Source of the DNA: Nitrospira sp. CG24A
Lineage (GTDB): Bacteria > Nitrospirota > Nitrospiria > Nitrospirales > Nitrospiraceae
Direction of reading: 5' to 3'
Assembly: GCA_002869925.2 (NCBI GenBank)
Contig: NEWT02000037.1
Coordinates: 179,231 to 243,230, forward strand
Length of the DNA stretch: 64,000 bases
In this document: in pieces, positions 52,933 through 62,722 of the stretch
Position numbering within the stretch: the stretch's first letter is position 1
Layout: the number at the start of each line of letters is the position of its first letter
Position numbers and translations under genes: made by a program
The notes under the pieces: model-generated
What the model saw: the letters and a program-made list of their open reading frames with translations, nothing else
What the model was told of the DNA's origin: nothing
The model's database searches: none

Positions 52933-54741
52933 ATGTTGGTCGATACGAATGTAGTCGCGAGTGGAACCAATGGAAAGAAGAGTGGCCGTGTATCGAAACC
53001 CTTCCGCTCCGCGATTGAGCAAAACGTGCTCGATAGCTTGGTCTGCCGCGGCATGATCAGTCTTTCCGACGTGTTGACGGCGATTGACGAGTCTAAAGAT
53101 GGCAGCGTTGACCTCGAAACAGTGCTCCTAGACCGCTATCGTGTCCCGAAAGATGCGTTGGGGTCCGCCCTGAGCGATTTTTATCAATGCCCCTATCTCC
53201 CTTATGACGAACGAACGATCATCGATGCCGACTTGCTTAAAACGCTCAATCTGGATTATCTCAAGAAAAATTTCTGGCTGCCCCTTATGCGTCGAGGCTC
53301 ACTGATCGATGTGCTCACCAGTGATCCTCACGATTTCGACAAGTGCTGGGATGTACGGCGCACATTTCCTGGAATGACCATTCGCTATGTCGTGGGTCTG
53401 CGTCGCGACATCGAACAATTTCTCCATCTGGCCAGAGGACAGGGCACCAGCGGTTCCATCGGCGCCATTCTCGGTGAGTTGGTCAATGATATCAATCTTG
53501 AGCCGGCGATTGACTCTCTATCGAGTGGGATCGACGAAAACGACTCAGCCATTGTGCGGCTGACCAATCAAGTGATTGCCGAAGCCGACCGTCTCGGCGC
53601 GTCGGACATTCACATCGAACCGTATGAGGATTGTCAAGACATGGGTGTGCGCCTGCGCATCGACGGCACGTGCTCAACGTTCATGAGGATTCCGGCGATC
53701 TATCGGCGTGCGATTGTGTCACGCATCAAGGTCATGGCCAATCTTGACATCGCGGAACGCCGCAAACCGCAAGACGGAAAGATCCGGTATCGGTTGACGA
53801 AGGATCGAGAGGTCGAATTGCGTGTCGCAACCCTGCCTACCTCAGGACAGGAGGAAGATGTTGTGTTGCGTCTTCTGACGGCCAAGCAACCGATGCCGCT
53901 CGACGCCATGGAATTTGCCCCCGCCACATTGCAAGCCATACAGGCGATCGCAGAGAAACCTCACGGGATCATCTTATGTGTCGGGCCGACTGGCTCAGGA
54001 AAAACCACAACCCTGCACGCGATTCTCAAACACATCAATACCGACGAGCGAAAGATTTGGACGGCCGAGGATCCCATTGAAATCACCCAGAAGGGCCTTC
54101 GCCAAGTCCAAGTCCATCCGAAGATCGGCCTTACCTTCGCGACCGCGATGCGGGCGTTTCTGCGCGCCGACCCCGATGTCATCATGATCGGCGAGATGCG
54201 AGATAAAGAAACAGCCGACATCGCTATTGAAGCCTCGCTCACTGGCCACTTGGTGCTCAGCACCCTCCATACGAACAGTGCTGTTGAAACGGTGATCCGG
54301 TTGTTGGATCTCGGGTGCGACTCGTTTAACTTTGCCGACGCCATGTTGGGAGTGCTTGCCCAGCGTTTGTGCAAACGGATTTGTACCCAGTGCAAAGAGG
54401 CCTATCATCCGACCCGACAAGAGTACGATGAGTTGGTGCAGGGATATGGCACGCAGGATTGGCCCACCCTCGGTATCGAGTATCGAACCGATTGGAGCCT
54501 GTACCGTGGGCGAGGCTGCGAGGCCTGCAACCGAACGGGCTTCAAGGGGCGAGTGCCCTTGCATGAATTTTTACGAGGATCAGAAGAGATGAAGCGGCAG
54601 ATCCAATCAAGAGCCGGGATTGCTGACATGCTCAGTCTGGCAATGACAGACGGGATGTCGACCTTGGTCCAAGATGGGATACAGAAAGTCCTGCGAGGAG
54701 AAACCACCTATCGCCAAGTCAGGGCTGTGGCAATGAAATAG
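52933..54741 (+). CDS. PilB/GspE-type pilus or secretion ATPase
   Basis: 602 aa from ATG 52933. It has an N-terminal MshEN-like part (SVDLETVLLDRYRVPKDALGSALSDFYQCPYLPY). The ATPase follows: Walker A GPTGSGKTTTLHAIL near residue 350, Asp box RKIWTAEDPIEI, Walker B PDVIMIGEMRDKET near 413 and the His box LVLSTLHTNSA. A zinc-binding tetra-Cys pair is present (CKRICTQC, GCEACNRTG). It is likely an assembly motor. It lies between the two minor-pilin sets. No PilC or major pilin is in the window. Confidence 0.92.
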   Translation: MLVDTNVVASGTNGKKSGRVSKPFRSAIEQNVLDSLVCRGMISLSDVLTAIDESKDGSVDLETVLLDRYRVPKDALGSALSDFYQCPYLPYDERTIIDADLLKTLNLDYLKKNFWLPLMRRGSLIDVLTSDPHDFDKCWDVRRTFPGMTIRYVVGLRRDIEQFLHLARGQGTSGSIGAILGELVNDINLEPAIDSLSSGIDENDSAIVRLTNQVIAEADRLGASDIHIEPYEDCQDMGVRLRIDGTCSTFMRIPAIYRRAIVSRIKVMANLDIAERRKPQDGKIRYRLTKDREVELRVATLPTSGQEEDVVLRLLTAKQPMPLDAMEFAPATLQAIQAIAEKPHGIILCVGPTGSGKTTTLHAILKHINTDERKIWTAEDPIEITQKGLRQVQVHPKIGLTFATAMRAFLRADPDVIMIGEMRDKETADIAIEASLTGHLVLSTLHTNSAVETVIRLLDLGCDSFNFADAMLGVLAQRLCKRICTQCKEAYHPTRQEYDELVQGYGTQDWPTLGIEYRTDWSLYRGRGCEACNRTGFKGRVPLHEFLRGSEEMKRQIQSRAGIADMLSLAMTDGMSTLVQDGIQKVLRGETTYRQVRAVAMK

Positions 54742-54970
54742 CTGATCCGTAGTTTTCGCTTCAGACAACACCCTCCTGCTCCCGGGCTTCCCCTTGCTCA
54801 AGAAATCCCCTATTGGGGTTCCCCTTCTTCGACAAGAATTGTCTCTGCCAAGTCCGAAAAGCGTCCATTCAAAATGGGGTCGCGCTAATGATCCAATGTA
54901 TATCAATGACTTAGCGGCAGTCCCTCATATGTTCGTAACGGCACGCCCCTTGCGTAGAGGTACTGGCGCT
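54742..54970 (+). other. Gap between the ATPase and second pseudopilin
   Basis: 229 bp without a supported gene. Frames continuing upstream of the pseudopilin contain two more in-frame Met codons at 54899 and 54929, but the pilin leader fits the one at 54971. I see no clear promoter. Confidence 0.4.
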
Positions 54971-55537
54971 ATGGGTGTACGAAGACCAAATAGAGTTGAT
55001 CGCCCACTGGGGCGGAACCCGCGTGAGGGCGGATTTACATTGATAGAGATCATGATCGTCGTGGCGATCATTGGGGTTGTCTCGGCGATTGCGGTGCCCT
55101 CCTATGTTCAATGGAATGCTCGCTACCAGCTCAGACAGGCGACGAGTGACCTACAAACCAATCTTCTCCTAGCCAGAATGTCAGCAAGAAATCGCAATAC
55201 CGCCATGACCGCCACGTTTATAAAGGCGGCTGACGGGACCTACAGCGCGACATTTGGTGGCACGCTCGCTCCGATAAACTTTCCAAAGAGCGTGACAGGG
55301 GGGAGCATGATTCTGGTGACTGGTCTGGGCCCGCCTCCGACGACGACTGTCACTGACTTCGCATCGTCTTCCGCCGGGACCTTGGGAACCATCATGTTTA
55401 GCCAACAGGGGGTGAGAGTTGCCGGTGGTGTCGGAACTCAAACGGTCACGCTGCAATCTGCCCAAGGAGTGACGTATTCAGTCGCGGTCGCTCCTAGCGG
55501 AAAAGTCAACTGGTGCGCAATGGCGAGCTGCCCATGA
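54971..55537 (+). CDS. GspH/FimT-type minor pseudopilin, set 2
   Basis: 188 aa from ATG 54971 with a GAGGT box upstream. The cleavage site is Gly21/Phe22 with Glu26 (GGFTLIEIMIVVAIIGVVSAIAVPSYVQW), a textbook type IV pilin leader. The helix is followed by RQATSDLQTNLLLARMSARNRNTA and a beta-rich end with two Cys (WCAMASC). Its stop overlaps the next start by 4 bp. Confidence 0.88.
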   Translation: MGVRRPNRVDRPLGRNPREGGFTLIEIMIVVAIIGVVSAIAVPSYVQWNARYQLRQATSDLQTNLLLARMSARNRNTAMTATFIKAADGTYSATFGGTLAPINFPKSVTGGSMILVTGLGPPPTTTVTDFASSSAGTLGTIMFSQQGVRVAGGVGTQTVTLQSAQGVTYSVAVAPSGKVNWCAMASCP

Positions 55538-56064
55538 AGAAGAACCGAAGAAATGAAACGATACGCCAGCGTCGCCCGATAGGGCAGGCTGGTTTCACCC
55601 TGCTTGAAGGCATGATTGCGGCGGCATTACTGGCAGTCGGGTTGCTGGGGCTTGCGGGGATGCAAGGGATTTCACTGGGCAGGAATGTGGACGCGCATGA
55701 TATGGCTCGAGTCACGAATATCAATGCCGATCTCATGGAACGAATCAAGTTTAACAGAGGGCGAGCATTGGCGTACCACAATATCAACACCAGTAACGCC
55801 GCAACCCAGCCTCCGAGCACGCAGCCGATGGCACGGGGAGATTATGCACAGTGGAAGACGTTGCTGGACAGTTCAGGGCTGGCTAATGCTCAGGGTCTCG
55901 TCACAGTGACCAGGATCGACCCGGACCCAACCCTGAACATCACTTCGCTGAATCGATTTGCAGTAGCGGTTCAAATTCTTTGGACCCCCTCCTCGAAGGG
56001 GGGAGAAGCCACGAGCACGCGCACGAAGACCGTGACGTTTGCAAGCGTTCTGGCTCCAGAGTAA
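55534..56064 (+). CDS. pilV: PilV-like minor pilin, set 2
   Basis: 176 aa from ATG 55534 overlapping the previous stop (ATGA). The cleavage site is Gly20/Phe21 with Glu25 (AGFTLLEGMIAAALLAVGLLGLAGMQ). Downstream VTNINADLMERIKFNRGRALAYHN is the normal PilV helix region. The gene order fimT-pilV-pilW-pilX-pilY1 is the classic minor-pilin operon. Confidence 0.88.
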   Translation: MKKNRRNETIRQRRPIGQAGFTLLEGMIAAALLAVGLLGLAGMQGISLGRNVDAHDMARVTNINADLMERIKFNRGRALAYHNINTSNAATQPPSTQPMARGDYAQWKTLLDSSGLANAQGLVTVTRIDPDPTLNITSLNRFAVAVQILWTPSSKGGEATSTRTKTVTFASVLAPE

Positions 56065-56087
56065 CCCTAGCGAGAGAGAGAAGACTC

Positions 56088-57194
56088 ATGCGACGGATAT
56101 GGCAAGCAGAAGAGGGAGTCACGCTCATCGAGCTCATGGCGGCCGTTGTGATAACCACGGTCGTGGCCGCAGCGGCGATGACACTCGTCGTCACCAGCAA
56201 TAAGGCCACACAGGTAAACGAGCAAGTGGCCGATACTCAGCAGAACGTGCGGCTTGCCATGGAGCTCATCTCCCAGGATATCAAATTGGCCGGATTCAAT
56301 ATGAGCAATGCCGTGGGGGCTTGTACGGTGGGGCCGTTGAATTACCCGGCTCCGATCGTTCCTGGAGATAACGTCCCAGGCGGAGCTGTGGGGGTCATCA
56401 ACGACACTGGACCGGATACCGTGAGATTGGTGGTGCCTTCTATGACGGCAGGCACTGGAGGGGGGACTCCGGTGCTTTCGGCTATGGCAACCGGCGCGTC
56501 CAATACCATCGCGCTGTCTGCCGCTGATATGAGCGCCATGACAGCGTCCGGACTGGCAATCGGGTCTGTGGTATCGGTTGGTGGCAGCTCCTCCAGCCAG
56601 GTGACGGTTGTTGGGGCAGCCTCGTTGACCCTTGCGAAGCCTCTGTCAACGTCTTCGATCGCACAATTTCCCAGCGGAACACCCGTCTACTTGCTGCAAT
56701 GTGTGCAATACACCATTTCAACCGTTTCCGCTGTGTGTGCAGGCAGCACGTCGTGTCTGCTTCGAAATGGAATTCCGATGGTGGATGGGATTGAAGATCT
56801 TCAACTCGCCTATGGCTGCGATGGGTGCAACATCCTTCCGCCAAACCCGCCGGGGCCCGACGGAATCATTGACGATCAAGATGCTCCCGGTCCAGGTCCG
56901 ATCGGGTCAGGTGTGTTTACTCCAGCCGATTATGTCACCAACAATGCATGGTCTCTTCCCCCGATGGTACCTGACAAGATCAAACTGGTGCAGGTCACCA
57001 TTGTGGCACGGGAAAATCAGCCGCCAAGGGCGCTCGCGGAAGGTAACAACAGGCAAGCTATCAACACAGCGGGGCCGGTCATTGTGAGTGACCATAATCC
57101 ATCGGTGGATGCGGGGTACAACGCCACCACCTACCAACAGCAACGTCGGCGGGTTCTTACGAGAACGATTCAAGTAAGGAATCTGGAGTCATGA
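56088..57194 (+). CDS. pilW: PilW-like minor pilin, set 2
   Basis: 368 aa from ATG 56088, 23 bp after pilV. Cleavage site Gly10/Val11 with Glu15 (EEGVTLIELMAAVVITTVVAAAAM). NVRLAMELISQDIKLAGFNM is the typical PilW helix motif. The long globular part is rich in Gly, Ala and Pro, with several Cys (CVQYTI, CAGSTSCLL, CDGCN) that may form disulfides. It overlaps pilX by 4 bp. Confidence 0.85.
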   Translation: MRRIWQAEEGVTLIELMAAVVITTVVAAAAMTLVVTSNKATQVNEQVADTQQNVRLAMELISQDIKLAGFNMSNAVGACTVGPLNYPAPIVPGDNVPGGAVGVINDTGPDTVRLVVPSMTAGTGGGTPVLSAMATGASNTIALSAADMSAMTASGLAIGSVVSVGGSSSSQVTVVGAASLTLAKPLSTSSIAQFPSGTPVYLLQCVQYTISTVSAVCAGSTSCLLRNGIPMVDGIEDLQLAYGCDGCNILPPNPPGPDGIIDDQDAPGPGPIGSGVFTPADYVTNNAWSLPPMVPDKIKLVQVTIVARENQPPRALAEGNNRQAINTAGPVIVSDHNPSVDAGYNATTYQQQRRRVLTRTIQVRNLES

Positions 57195-57823
57195 GTATAC
57201 CGGCTAAGGATAGAGGAGCAGCAGATCGTGTAATGAAACCGATCGCGGCAGGCCAGCGCGGAATCGCCCTTTTGACGGTGATGATGTTGATGCTCATCAT
57301 GACCGTGATAGGCGTTGCTGCGATCACGGTGACGGGCCTGGAGAACAGAATGGCCGGATTCACCAGAACCGGCGAGTCGGCAGCGACTGCTGCAGACTCC
57401 TGTATGGGCGTGGGGGCCAACATCATACGACAGGCTCTCGCGCCGACAAACGTGGGGACGGGGGCGATTCCGTTGGCCTATCTATCCACCGCCGGCGGTC
57501 CGGTCCCGGCGACCAATTCAGTGATATTGTTTCAAGAGATCTATGGCATGGCCGGCATAGACGCGGCGGCAGTGTCGACGAAAAACAGTCCCGATACAGC
57601 GGCCGGTGTGCCGAACCTTGTTCTTACGGTCAACGGCTTTACCGTGAACGGGGACATCGATTTTCTGTACAACGAAAAAACGGCAGCAACGGGGAAGTCG
57701 GAGACAAACGTCTATCGGATCAACTGTGTGGCAACGAACGTGGCGACGGGAACGTCCAGTTCGGTCACCGCAGTGTACGGATGCACATTTGTGTCAGGCT
57801 CGGAATGCACCAAGAAGTTCTAG
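57191..57823 (+). CDS. pilX: PilX-like minor pilin, set 2
   Basis: 210 aa, overlapping pilW by 4 bp. The N-terminal PilX_N motif is QRGIALLTVMMLMLIMTVIGVAAITVTGLENRMAG. A moderately sized globular domain with Cys residues (DSCMG, INCVAT, YGCTF, SECTKK) follows. It is thought to form the tip complex with PilV, PilW and PilY1. Confidence 0.85.
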   Translation: MSIPAKDRGAADRVMKPIAAGQRGIALLTVMMLMLIMTVIGVAAITVTGLENRMAGFTRTGESAATAADSCMGVGANIIRQALAPTNVGTGAIPLAYLSTAGGPVPATNSVILFQEIYGMAGIDAAAVSTKNSPDTAAGVPNLVLTVNGFTVNGDIDFLYNEKTAATGKSETNVYRINCVATNVATGTSSSVTAVYGCTFVSGSECTKKF

Positions 57824-57834
57824 GAGGTGTGAGC

Positions 57835-58167
57835 ATGAGAAAGCACCGGAGCACAATCTTACTCGCGATCACGCTGTTTACCCTCCAGGGAAATGTTGGG
57901 ATTGCGCACAGCGACCAGGCTCCTGAGGCCGTTGTGGTGCAGACGAAGACCGGATATGTGACCGGGGTAAGCACCAACGACATCCAGATCGACGGATACG
58001 GTTATAGGTTTAAAGTCGGGGTCGAACTCCTTGACCCGGAAGGCGAACCGCTGATGGAAAGCGAAGGCGTTCCGTTTCCGGTGACGAAGATTGTGCTGGG
58101 CTCGGCCGTGAAGTTTTTTCTCAAGGCAGGCGAGATTCAGAAAATGATCGTGACATTTCCGCAGTAA
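57835..58167 (+). CDS. Small exported protein in the pilus operon
   Basis: 110 aa from ATG 57835 with AGGAGGTG just upstream. The signal peptide is STILLAITLFTLQGNVGIAHS. The mature part (VVQTKTGYVTGVSTNDIQIDGYGYRFKVGVELLDPEGEP; KFFLKAGEIQKMIVTFPQ) looks like one small beta-barrel. It lies between pilX and pilY1, so a role in pilus assembly or as a PilY1 partner is plausible. No family recognised. Confidence 0.7.
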   Translation: MRKHRSTILLAITLFTLQGNVGIAHSDQAPEAVVVQTKTGYVTGVSTNDIQIDGYGYRFKVGVELLDPEGEPLMESEGVPFPVTKIVLGSAVKFFLKAGEIQKMIVTFPQ

Positions 58168-58234
58168 CTCAATGGACGTGCGCTCATTCGGCGGCAACTT
58201 GCCGCCCATGGTGGTGCAATAAGGAGGACTTGCC

Positions 58235-61200
58235 ATGAATCGCCGAACCATAGCGATACTAGCGAGCCTGGTAGCGGCTGTGACGGGAATTGTGATGGTG
58301 CCGACTCACAGCGCGGCTCAATCGAATGCCGACTACACGGCCCAGCCGCAGTTTATCTCCAACGTGGTGACCCCCAATATCATCCTCCTCATGGACAACT
58401 CCGGGAGTATGAGCGGCCTAACCTGTGACTTCTCTAATCCGGCCGACGGGGACTGTAGCGACGCCGGTGATCGGCCATTCAATAACGCGACCACTTTTTC
58501 AGGCTATTTCGATTCTCTCCTCTGTTACACCTATGACTCAGGCAGCGATGCACGCTTCGAGCCTGCGACGGTAAAGGCCACGTTGGCGACGGCCTGCTCC
58601 GACACTCAGTGGGATGGAAACTTTCTGAATTTTGCAACCTTCCGGCGGTTCGATGCGGTCAAGAAATCGATGATCGGTGGCGACTGCTTTGTCGCGCGGG
58701 CCGCAGACGGAACTTGTCCGACGAATGGTTCGCCAGCACTGAAGACGGTGCGGGCACAGGCGACAGGAGTGAATACAGAGTTAGTGGATACCGACTATGC
58801 TGGAGGGACAGGAGCAACAACGTACGTTGGAAGAATCCCGCTAGATGACAGAGGAAGCAATCCCGCAACCATCTGGATCGGTGTCGCCGGCGGATATTTC
58901 TGTGTCGATAACGACAATACTTTTAATAGTGATTGCGGAGACTCCTTCAGCGATAGAAAGTATGAGCTCAAGATCGGATCCAGCACGGAGCCAACAGGAG
59001 TGATTCAGCAGGTCGGCTCCAAGGCGAGGTTTGGACTGTTTGAATTCAAACCGGCGGGCGACGGAGCCAGGATGCTGGTGTCCCCCGGGTCTCGTCAAAC
59101 CGTCAATTTCTCGGACATGGACATCGAGACGTTCAACACGAATACGGCTGCGATGATCGACGCGGTTCAGGAATCCTTCCCCTCCACCTGGACGCCTCTC
59201 GCGGAATCGCTCTACGAAACCGCCCGGTACGTGGCGCAAATCAATTCGACGTATGTGCCTGGTTCCTATGTGTTTCCTATCGCCTTTTCCGGAGGCATCT
59301 CGAACGGCGTCGCCTTAGCTGCAAATGGCGTTGGGTCCCTTGGGGTCGACACCGGTTCTGGTACGGATACGCCGGAGCATACAGTATTAACTGGCTCCGA
59401 AACATGCCCTGCAGGCTATATCTCCGGTGCATGTGGGCGCGATCCCTTTTTCCTCGGCACGAACCACACCCCACCTTGGGTGGGGACATCGCAGCCGGTG
59501 AACTGTTGCAAAACCTTTGTGATCATCTTTACTGACGGGGCACCGACGCAGGATTTGAATATTCCAGCTGGGATCCAGACATATGCGAGTGCGGTCTCAG
59601 GCATGCCTTGTGTCGGTGGAAGTATGACCATTCATGCGCCAGACGGCACGTGCAATATCAATCCGTTGACGCCGCCCGCCACATTGCTTGGAGAACACAA
59701 GACGGACTATGCAGATAGCGGAACCCATTTCCTCAACGACGTGGCCTACTGGGCCCATAGCAACGATTTGCGGCCCTGTACCGGAACTGCCGACGGCACA
59801 ATCGCGGTACTTGCGGTCACAGGACATTGTTTGCCCGGTACGCAGAGCTTGACGATCTACACATTTTTCGCCTTCGGCGGAGTCTCCGGCAGAGAAATCT
59901 TGATGCATACGGCTCAACAGGGGGCCTTTGAAGATGCCAACAACGACGGCATTCCCCAAGTCACTGAGTACGACAAGGAGAACAACTATACGGGAGTGGC
60001 GACACCGGACGGAGTTCCCGATGCCTATTTCGAGTCCTCGAATGTGGACGACCTGCAAGACAAGCTGCTGGCAACCATCTCGAGCATTATAAGAAAAAGC
60101 GCGGCTGGGTCGTCGGTCTCTGTGTTGGCGACCTCCACGACCGGTGAAGGCGCCTTGTATCAGTCGTATTTTTACCCCAACACGATCGAGGGCTCCACGC
60201 TTGCCAACGTTACTTGGACCGGCTATACCCAGAGCCTCTTTATCGACACCTTCGGTAATCTCCGAGAAGACACAGACCAGGACAAGGTGCTCAAATACAC
60301 AACAGACAAGATCCTGGTCACCCGGTACGATACCATCGCTAATCTCGTCAAGGTGGACTATTACGATGATCTCAATGGAGATGGTCTTGCGGACGACAAA
60401 AGTGTCCCTGCCGATGGCATCATCAATAGTCAGGATTGTCTGCCCTGCGATCAACTGTTGAGTTCGATTAAGCCGGTCTGGGAGGCAGGAAAACAGCTGG
60501 CGTTGAAGGACGCCAGCACGAGGACGCTCCTCACCTGGGTGGATGCCAACAATGATGGAGTGGTCGATTCTGGTGAGCAGATTCCCTTCACGACAGCCAA
60601 TTCATCAACTCTCGGCCCGTATCTGCGTGCCGGGGCGGCGCCCTTCACGGCAGACGCCATCATCAACTTCATCCGCGGATGCGAACGATCTGTCTGCGCA
60701 GAACAAGCAAGTCTTCGGGACCGACGGTTACAAGTCCCGGCCGGAAGCGGCACACTGAAGACCTGGAAGTTAGGCGATCTCATTCACTCCGCCCCGCAGG
60801 TGGTCGCGAGTCCGTCGGATCGGTATGACGCGAAGCACGGAGATCTCAGTTACCAGCCCTTTCTGGCGAAGTATGTTAACCGTCGTCAGGTCATCTACGC
60901 CGGCGCGAATGACGGGATGCTGCATGCTTTCAACGGCGGGTATTACCATCCCGGTGATGATCCGATTACAGGGACTTCAGCCAGCCCGATCGTCGAGCAT
61001 GGATGGTTTACAAGAACGCCGACGGATAACAGCGCCGGCCCACAGTTAGGCGATGAACTATGGGCCTTCATCCCCCATCAGCTCTTGCCGCATCTGCAGT
61101 GGCTTACGAGGGCCGACTATCAGCATGTGTATTTTGTCGATTTGCAACCGACAATCGCGGATGTCCGTATCTTCACGCCGGATACGGACCATCCTAACGG

Positions 61201-62722
61201 CTGGGGCACGATCTTGATTGGGGGGATGCGTATGGGCGGCAGTTGCCGCGGTGCGGTGTCCCCGGCGGCTGCGACCTGCGTGGGTGGAACCGGCGCCCCG
61301 CCCATGAGTGTGACGGCGGACTTCGGCAGCGGGACCCAAACGCGCAGATTCTATAGTGCCTATTTTGTGCTTGACATTACGAATCCGGAGGTGGCCCCGA
61401 AATTGCTGATGTCCTTCACCGATGAAGGGCTCGGGCTGACGACCAGCCTTCCGACGGTGGTTCGCATCAATCCTACGACCGGTGGTGAGGTCAGCAACAC
61501 GCTCGCGAAGTGGTACATGGTCTTGGGTTCCGGCCCAACCGGGTACGGTGGTGGCGTGACGCAAAGCGCCAATGTCTTCGCCGTGGACTTGGCCACTGGT
61601 CCTGGCCCATACACAATCCCCGGCGCTTCCGCTTCATATCGTCATAGTCTGGTGCAGACCTTCCCGATCGGCAGTTGGAATTCTTATATCGGCGACATGG
61701 CCTCGTTCGACCGAAACCTCGACTATCGGACGGATGCGGTCTATTTCGGCGGTGTTATTCACGACGGAAGCCTGCCCTGGAGAGGCAAGCTCTATCGCCT
61801 GACGTTGGGAGAAACGGTGACCGGGTCTAATCCGCCGGTCTTTGGTACACAAGCTGCCTCGGCTTGGGGTATAGACGATGGTGGCCCTCGGGTTCCAACC
61901 GAAATCCTCGATACGTTTACTGGCACCTGCGCGCCGTTAGGCTGCACGCCGCCCACGATTGAGTTGGGGCCGGTCGCAACGGCGCCTGGTATTGTCGTTG
62001 ATGACACAGCAAAGGTGTGGGTCTTTGCCGGGACGGGGCGCTACTACAGCGCGGCCGATAAGACGGATACGACGCGACAGTATTTCGTCGGTGTGAAAGA
62101 CTCCGTTCTCAGTGTGACCTGTACGCAGGCGGACAAGACAAACTGTCTGGACAACGATTTGTTGAATGTCTCCGCTGCAACGGTGTGTATTGTCGGGCAG
62201 GGACTCTGTGGCCAGTCAGGCGGTACGGACCAGGTCACCGGGGTGACGGGTGTTACGACCTTCACGGGATTGGTTGATAAAATCCAGGGCAATTCAGTCC
62301 TGTCGATTCCGGCGAAGGACGGATGGTACACGGCCTTGCCTCAAAGCGGAACGGCGAATGGAGAGCGAGTGCTGGCCAGTCCCGTGGTGTTTGGGGGCAT
62401 TGTCTACTTCCCCACCTTCATTCCGACAAATGATATCTGCGCGTCCTCAGGGACGAGTTATCTCTACGCGCTGTACTACAAGACAGGGACTGCCTATTCA
62501 GACCCTATCCTCGGAACCGGCGCGACTCCCAAAGTCTCGCTTGGAGAAGGGTTGGCCTTCGGCGGTGTGACGCATATCGGCAGTGGGTCAGATGGAGGCA
62601 AGCCCCTCAAGATCTGTAACAACACCAGTACGGGCGCCCTGCTCTGCACTGAAAGCGGGATGGCTGGAGGCCCCAGTGCTCCGAGCCCGCTTAGCCACTT
62701 TATGTCGTGGATCTATCGATAG
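58235..62722 (+). CDS. pilY1: PilY1-type pilus tip adhesin/calcium-binding protein
   Basis: 1495 aa with a signal peptide and AAGGAGG upstream. The N-terminal VWA domain has the MIDAS motif MDNSGSMSG (near residue 53) and IIFTDGAPTQD. The C-terminal beta-propeller (from about 860) has ASPSDRYDAKHGDLSYQPFLAKYVNRRQVIYAGANDGMLHAFNGG. Three Asp-rich calcium-type loops occur near residues 566 (DANNDGIPQ), 711 (DLNGDGLAD) and 770 (DANNDGVVD). It is expected at the pilus tip or secreted. Confidence 0.93.
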   Translation: MNRRTIAILASLVAAVTGIVMVPTHSAAQSNADYTAQPQFISNVVTPNIILLMDNSGSMSGLTCDFSNPADGDCSDAGDRPFNNATTFSGYFDSLLCYTYDSGSDARFEPATVKATLATACSDTQWDGNFLNFATFRRFDAVKKSMIGGDCFVARAADGTCPTNGSPALKTVRAQATGVNTELVDTDYAGGTGATTYVGRIPLDDRGSNPATIWIGVAGGYFCVDNDNTFNSDCGDSFSDRKYELKIGSSTEPTGVIQQVGSKARFGLFEFKPAGDGARMLVSPGSRQTVNFSDMDIETFNTNTAAMIDAVQESFPSTWTPLAESLYETARYVAQINSTYVPGSYVFPIAFSGGISNGVALAANGVGSLGVDTGSGTDTPEHTVLTGSETCPAGYISGACGRDPFFLGTNHTPPWVGTSQPVNCCKTFVIIFTDGAPTQDLNIPAGIQTYASAVSGMPCVGGSMTIHAPDGTCNINPLTPPATLLGEHKTDYADSGTHFLNDVAYWAHSNDLRPCTGTADGTIAVLAVTGHCLPGTQSLTIYTFFAFGGVSGREILMHTAQQGAFEDANNDGIPQVTEYDKENNYTGVATPDGVPDAYFESSNVDDLQDKLLATISSIIRKSAAGSSVSVLATSTTGEGALYQSYFYPNTIEGSTLANVTWTGYTQSLFIDTFGNLREDTDQDKVLKYTTDKILVTRYDTIANLVKVDYYDDLNGDGLADDKSVPADGIINSQDCLPCDQLLSSIKPVWEAGKQLALKDASTRTLLTWVDANNDGVVDSGEQIPFTTANSSTLGPYLRAGAAPFTADAIINFIRGCERSVCAEQASLRDRRLQVPAGSGTLKTWKLGDLIHSAPQVVASPSDRYDAKHGDLSYQPFLAKYVNRRQVIYAGANDGMLHAFNGGYYHPGDDPITGTSASPIVEHGWFTRTPTDNSAGPQLGDELWAFIPHQLLPHLQWLTRADYQHVYFVDLQPTIADVRIFTPDTDHPNGWGTILIGGMRMGGSCRGAVSPAAATCVGGTGAPPMSVTADFGSGTQTRRFYSAYFVLDITNPEVAPKLLMSFTDEGLGLTTSLPTVVRINPTTGGEVSNTLAKWYMVLGSGPTGYGGGVTQSANVFAVDLATGPGPYTIPGASASYRHSLVQTFPIGSWNSYIGDMASFDRNLDYRTDAVYFGGVIHDGSLPWRGKLYRLTLGETVTGSNPPVFGTQAASAWGIDDGGPRVPTEILDTFTGTCAPLGCTPPTIELGPVATAPGIVVDDTAKVWVFAGTGRYYSAADKTDTTRQYFVGVKDSVLSVTCTQADKTNCLDNDLLNVSAATVCIVGQGLCGQSGGTDQVTGVTGVTTFTGLVDKIQGNSVLSIPAKDGWYTALPQSGTANGERVLASPVVFGGIVYFPTFIPTNDICASSGTSYLYALYYKTGTAYSDPILGTGATPKVSLGEGLAFGGVTHIGSGSDGGKPLKICNNTSTGALLCTESGMAGGPSAPSPLSHFMSWIYR

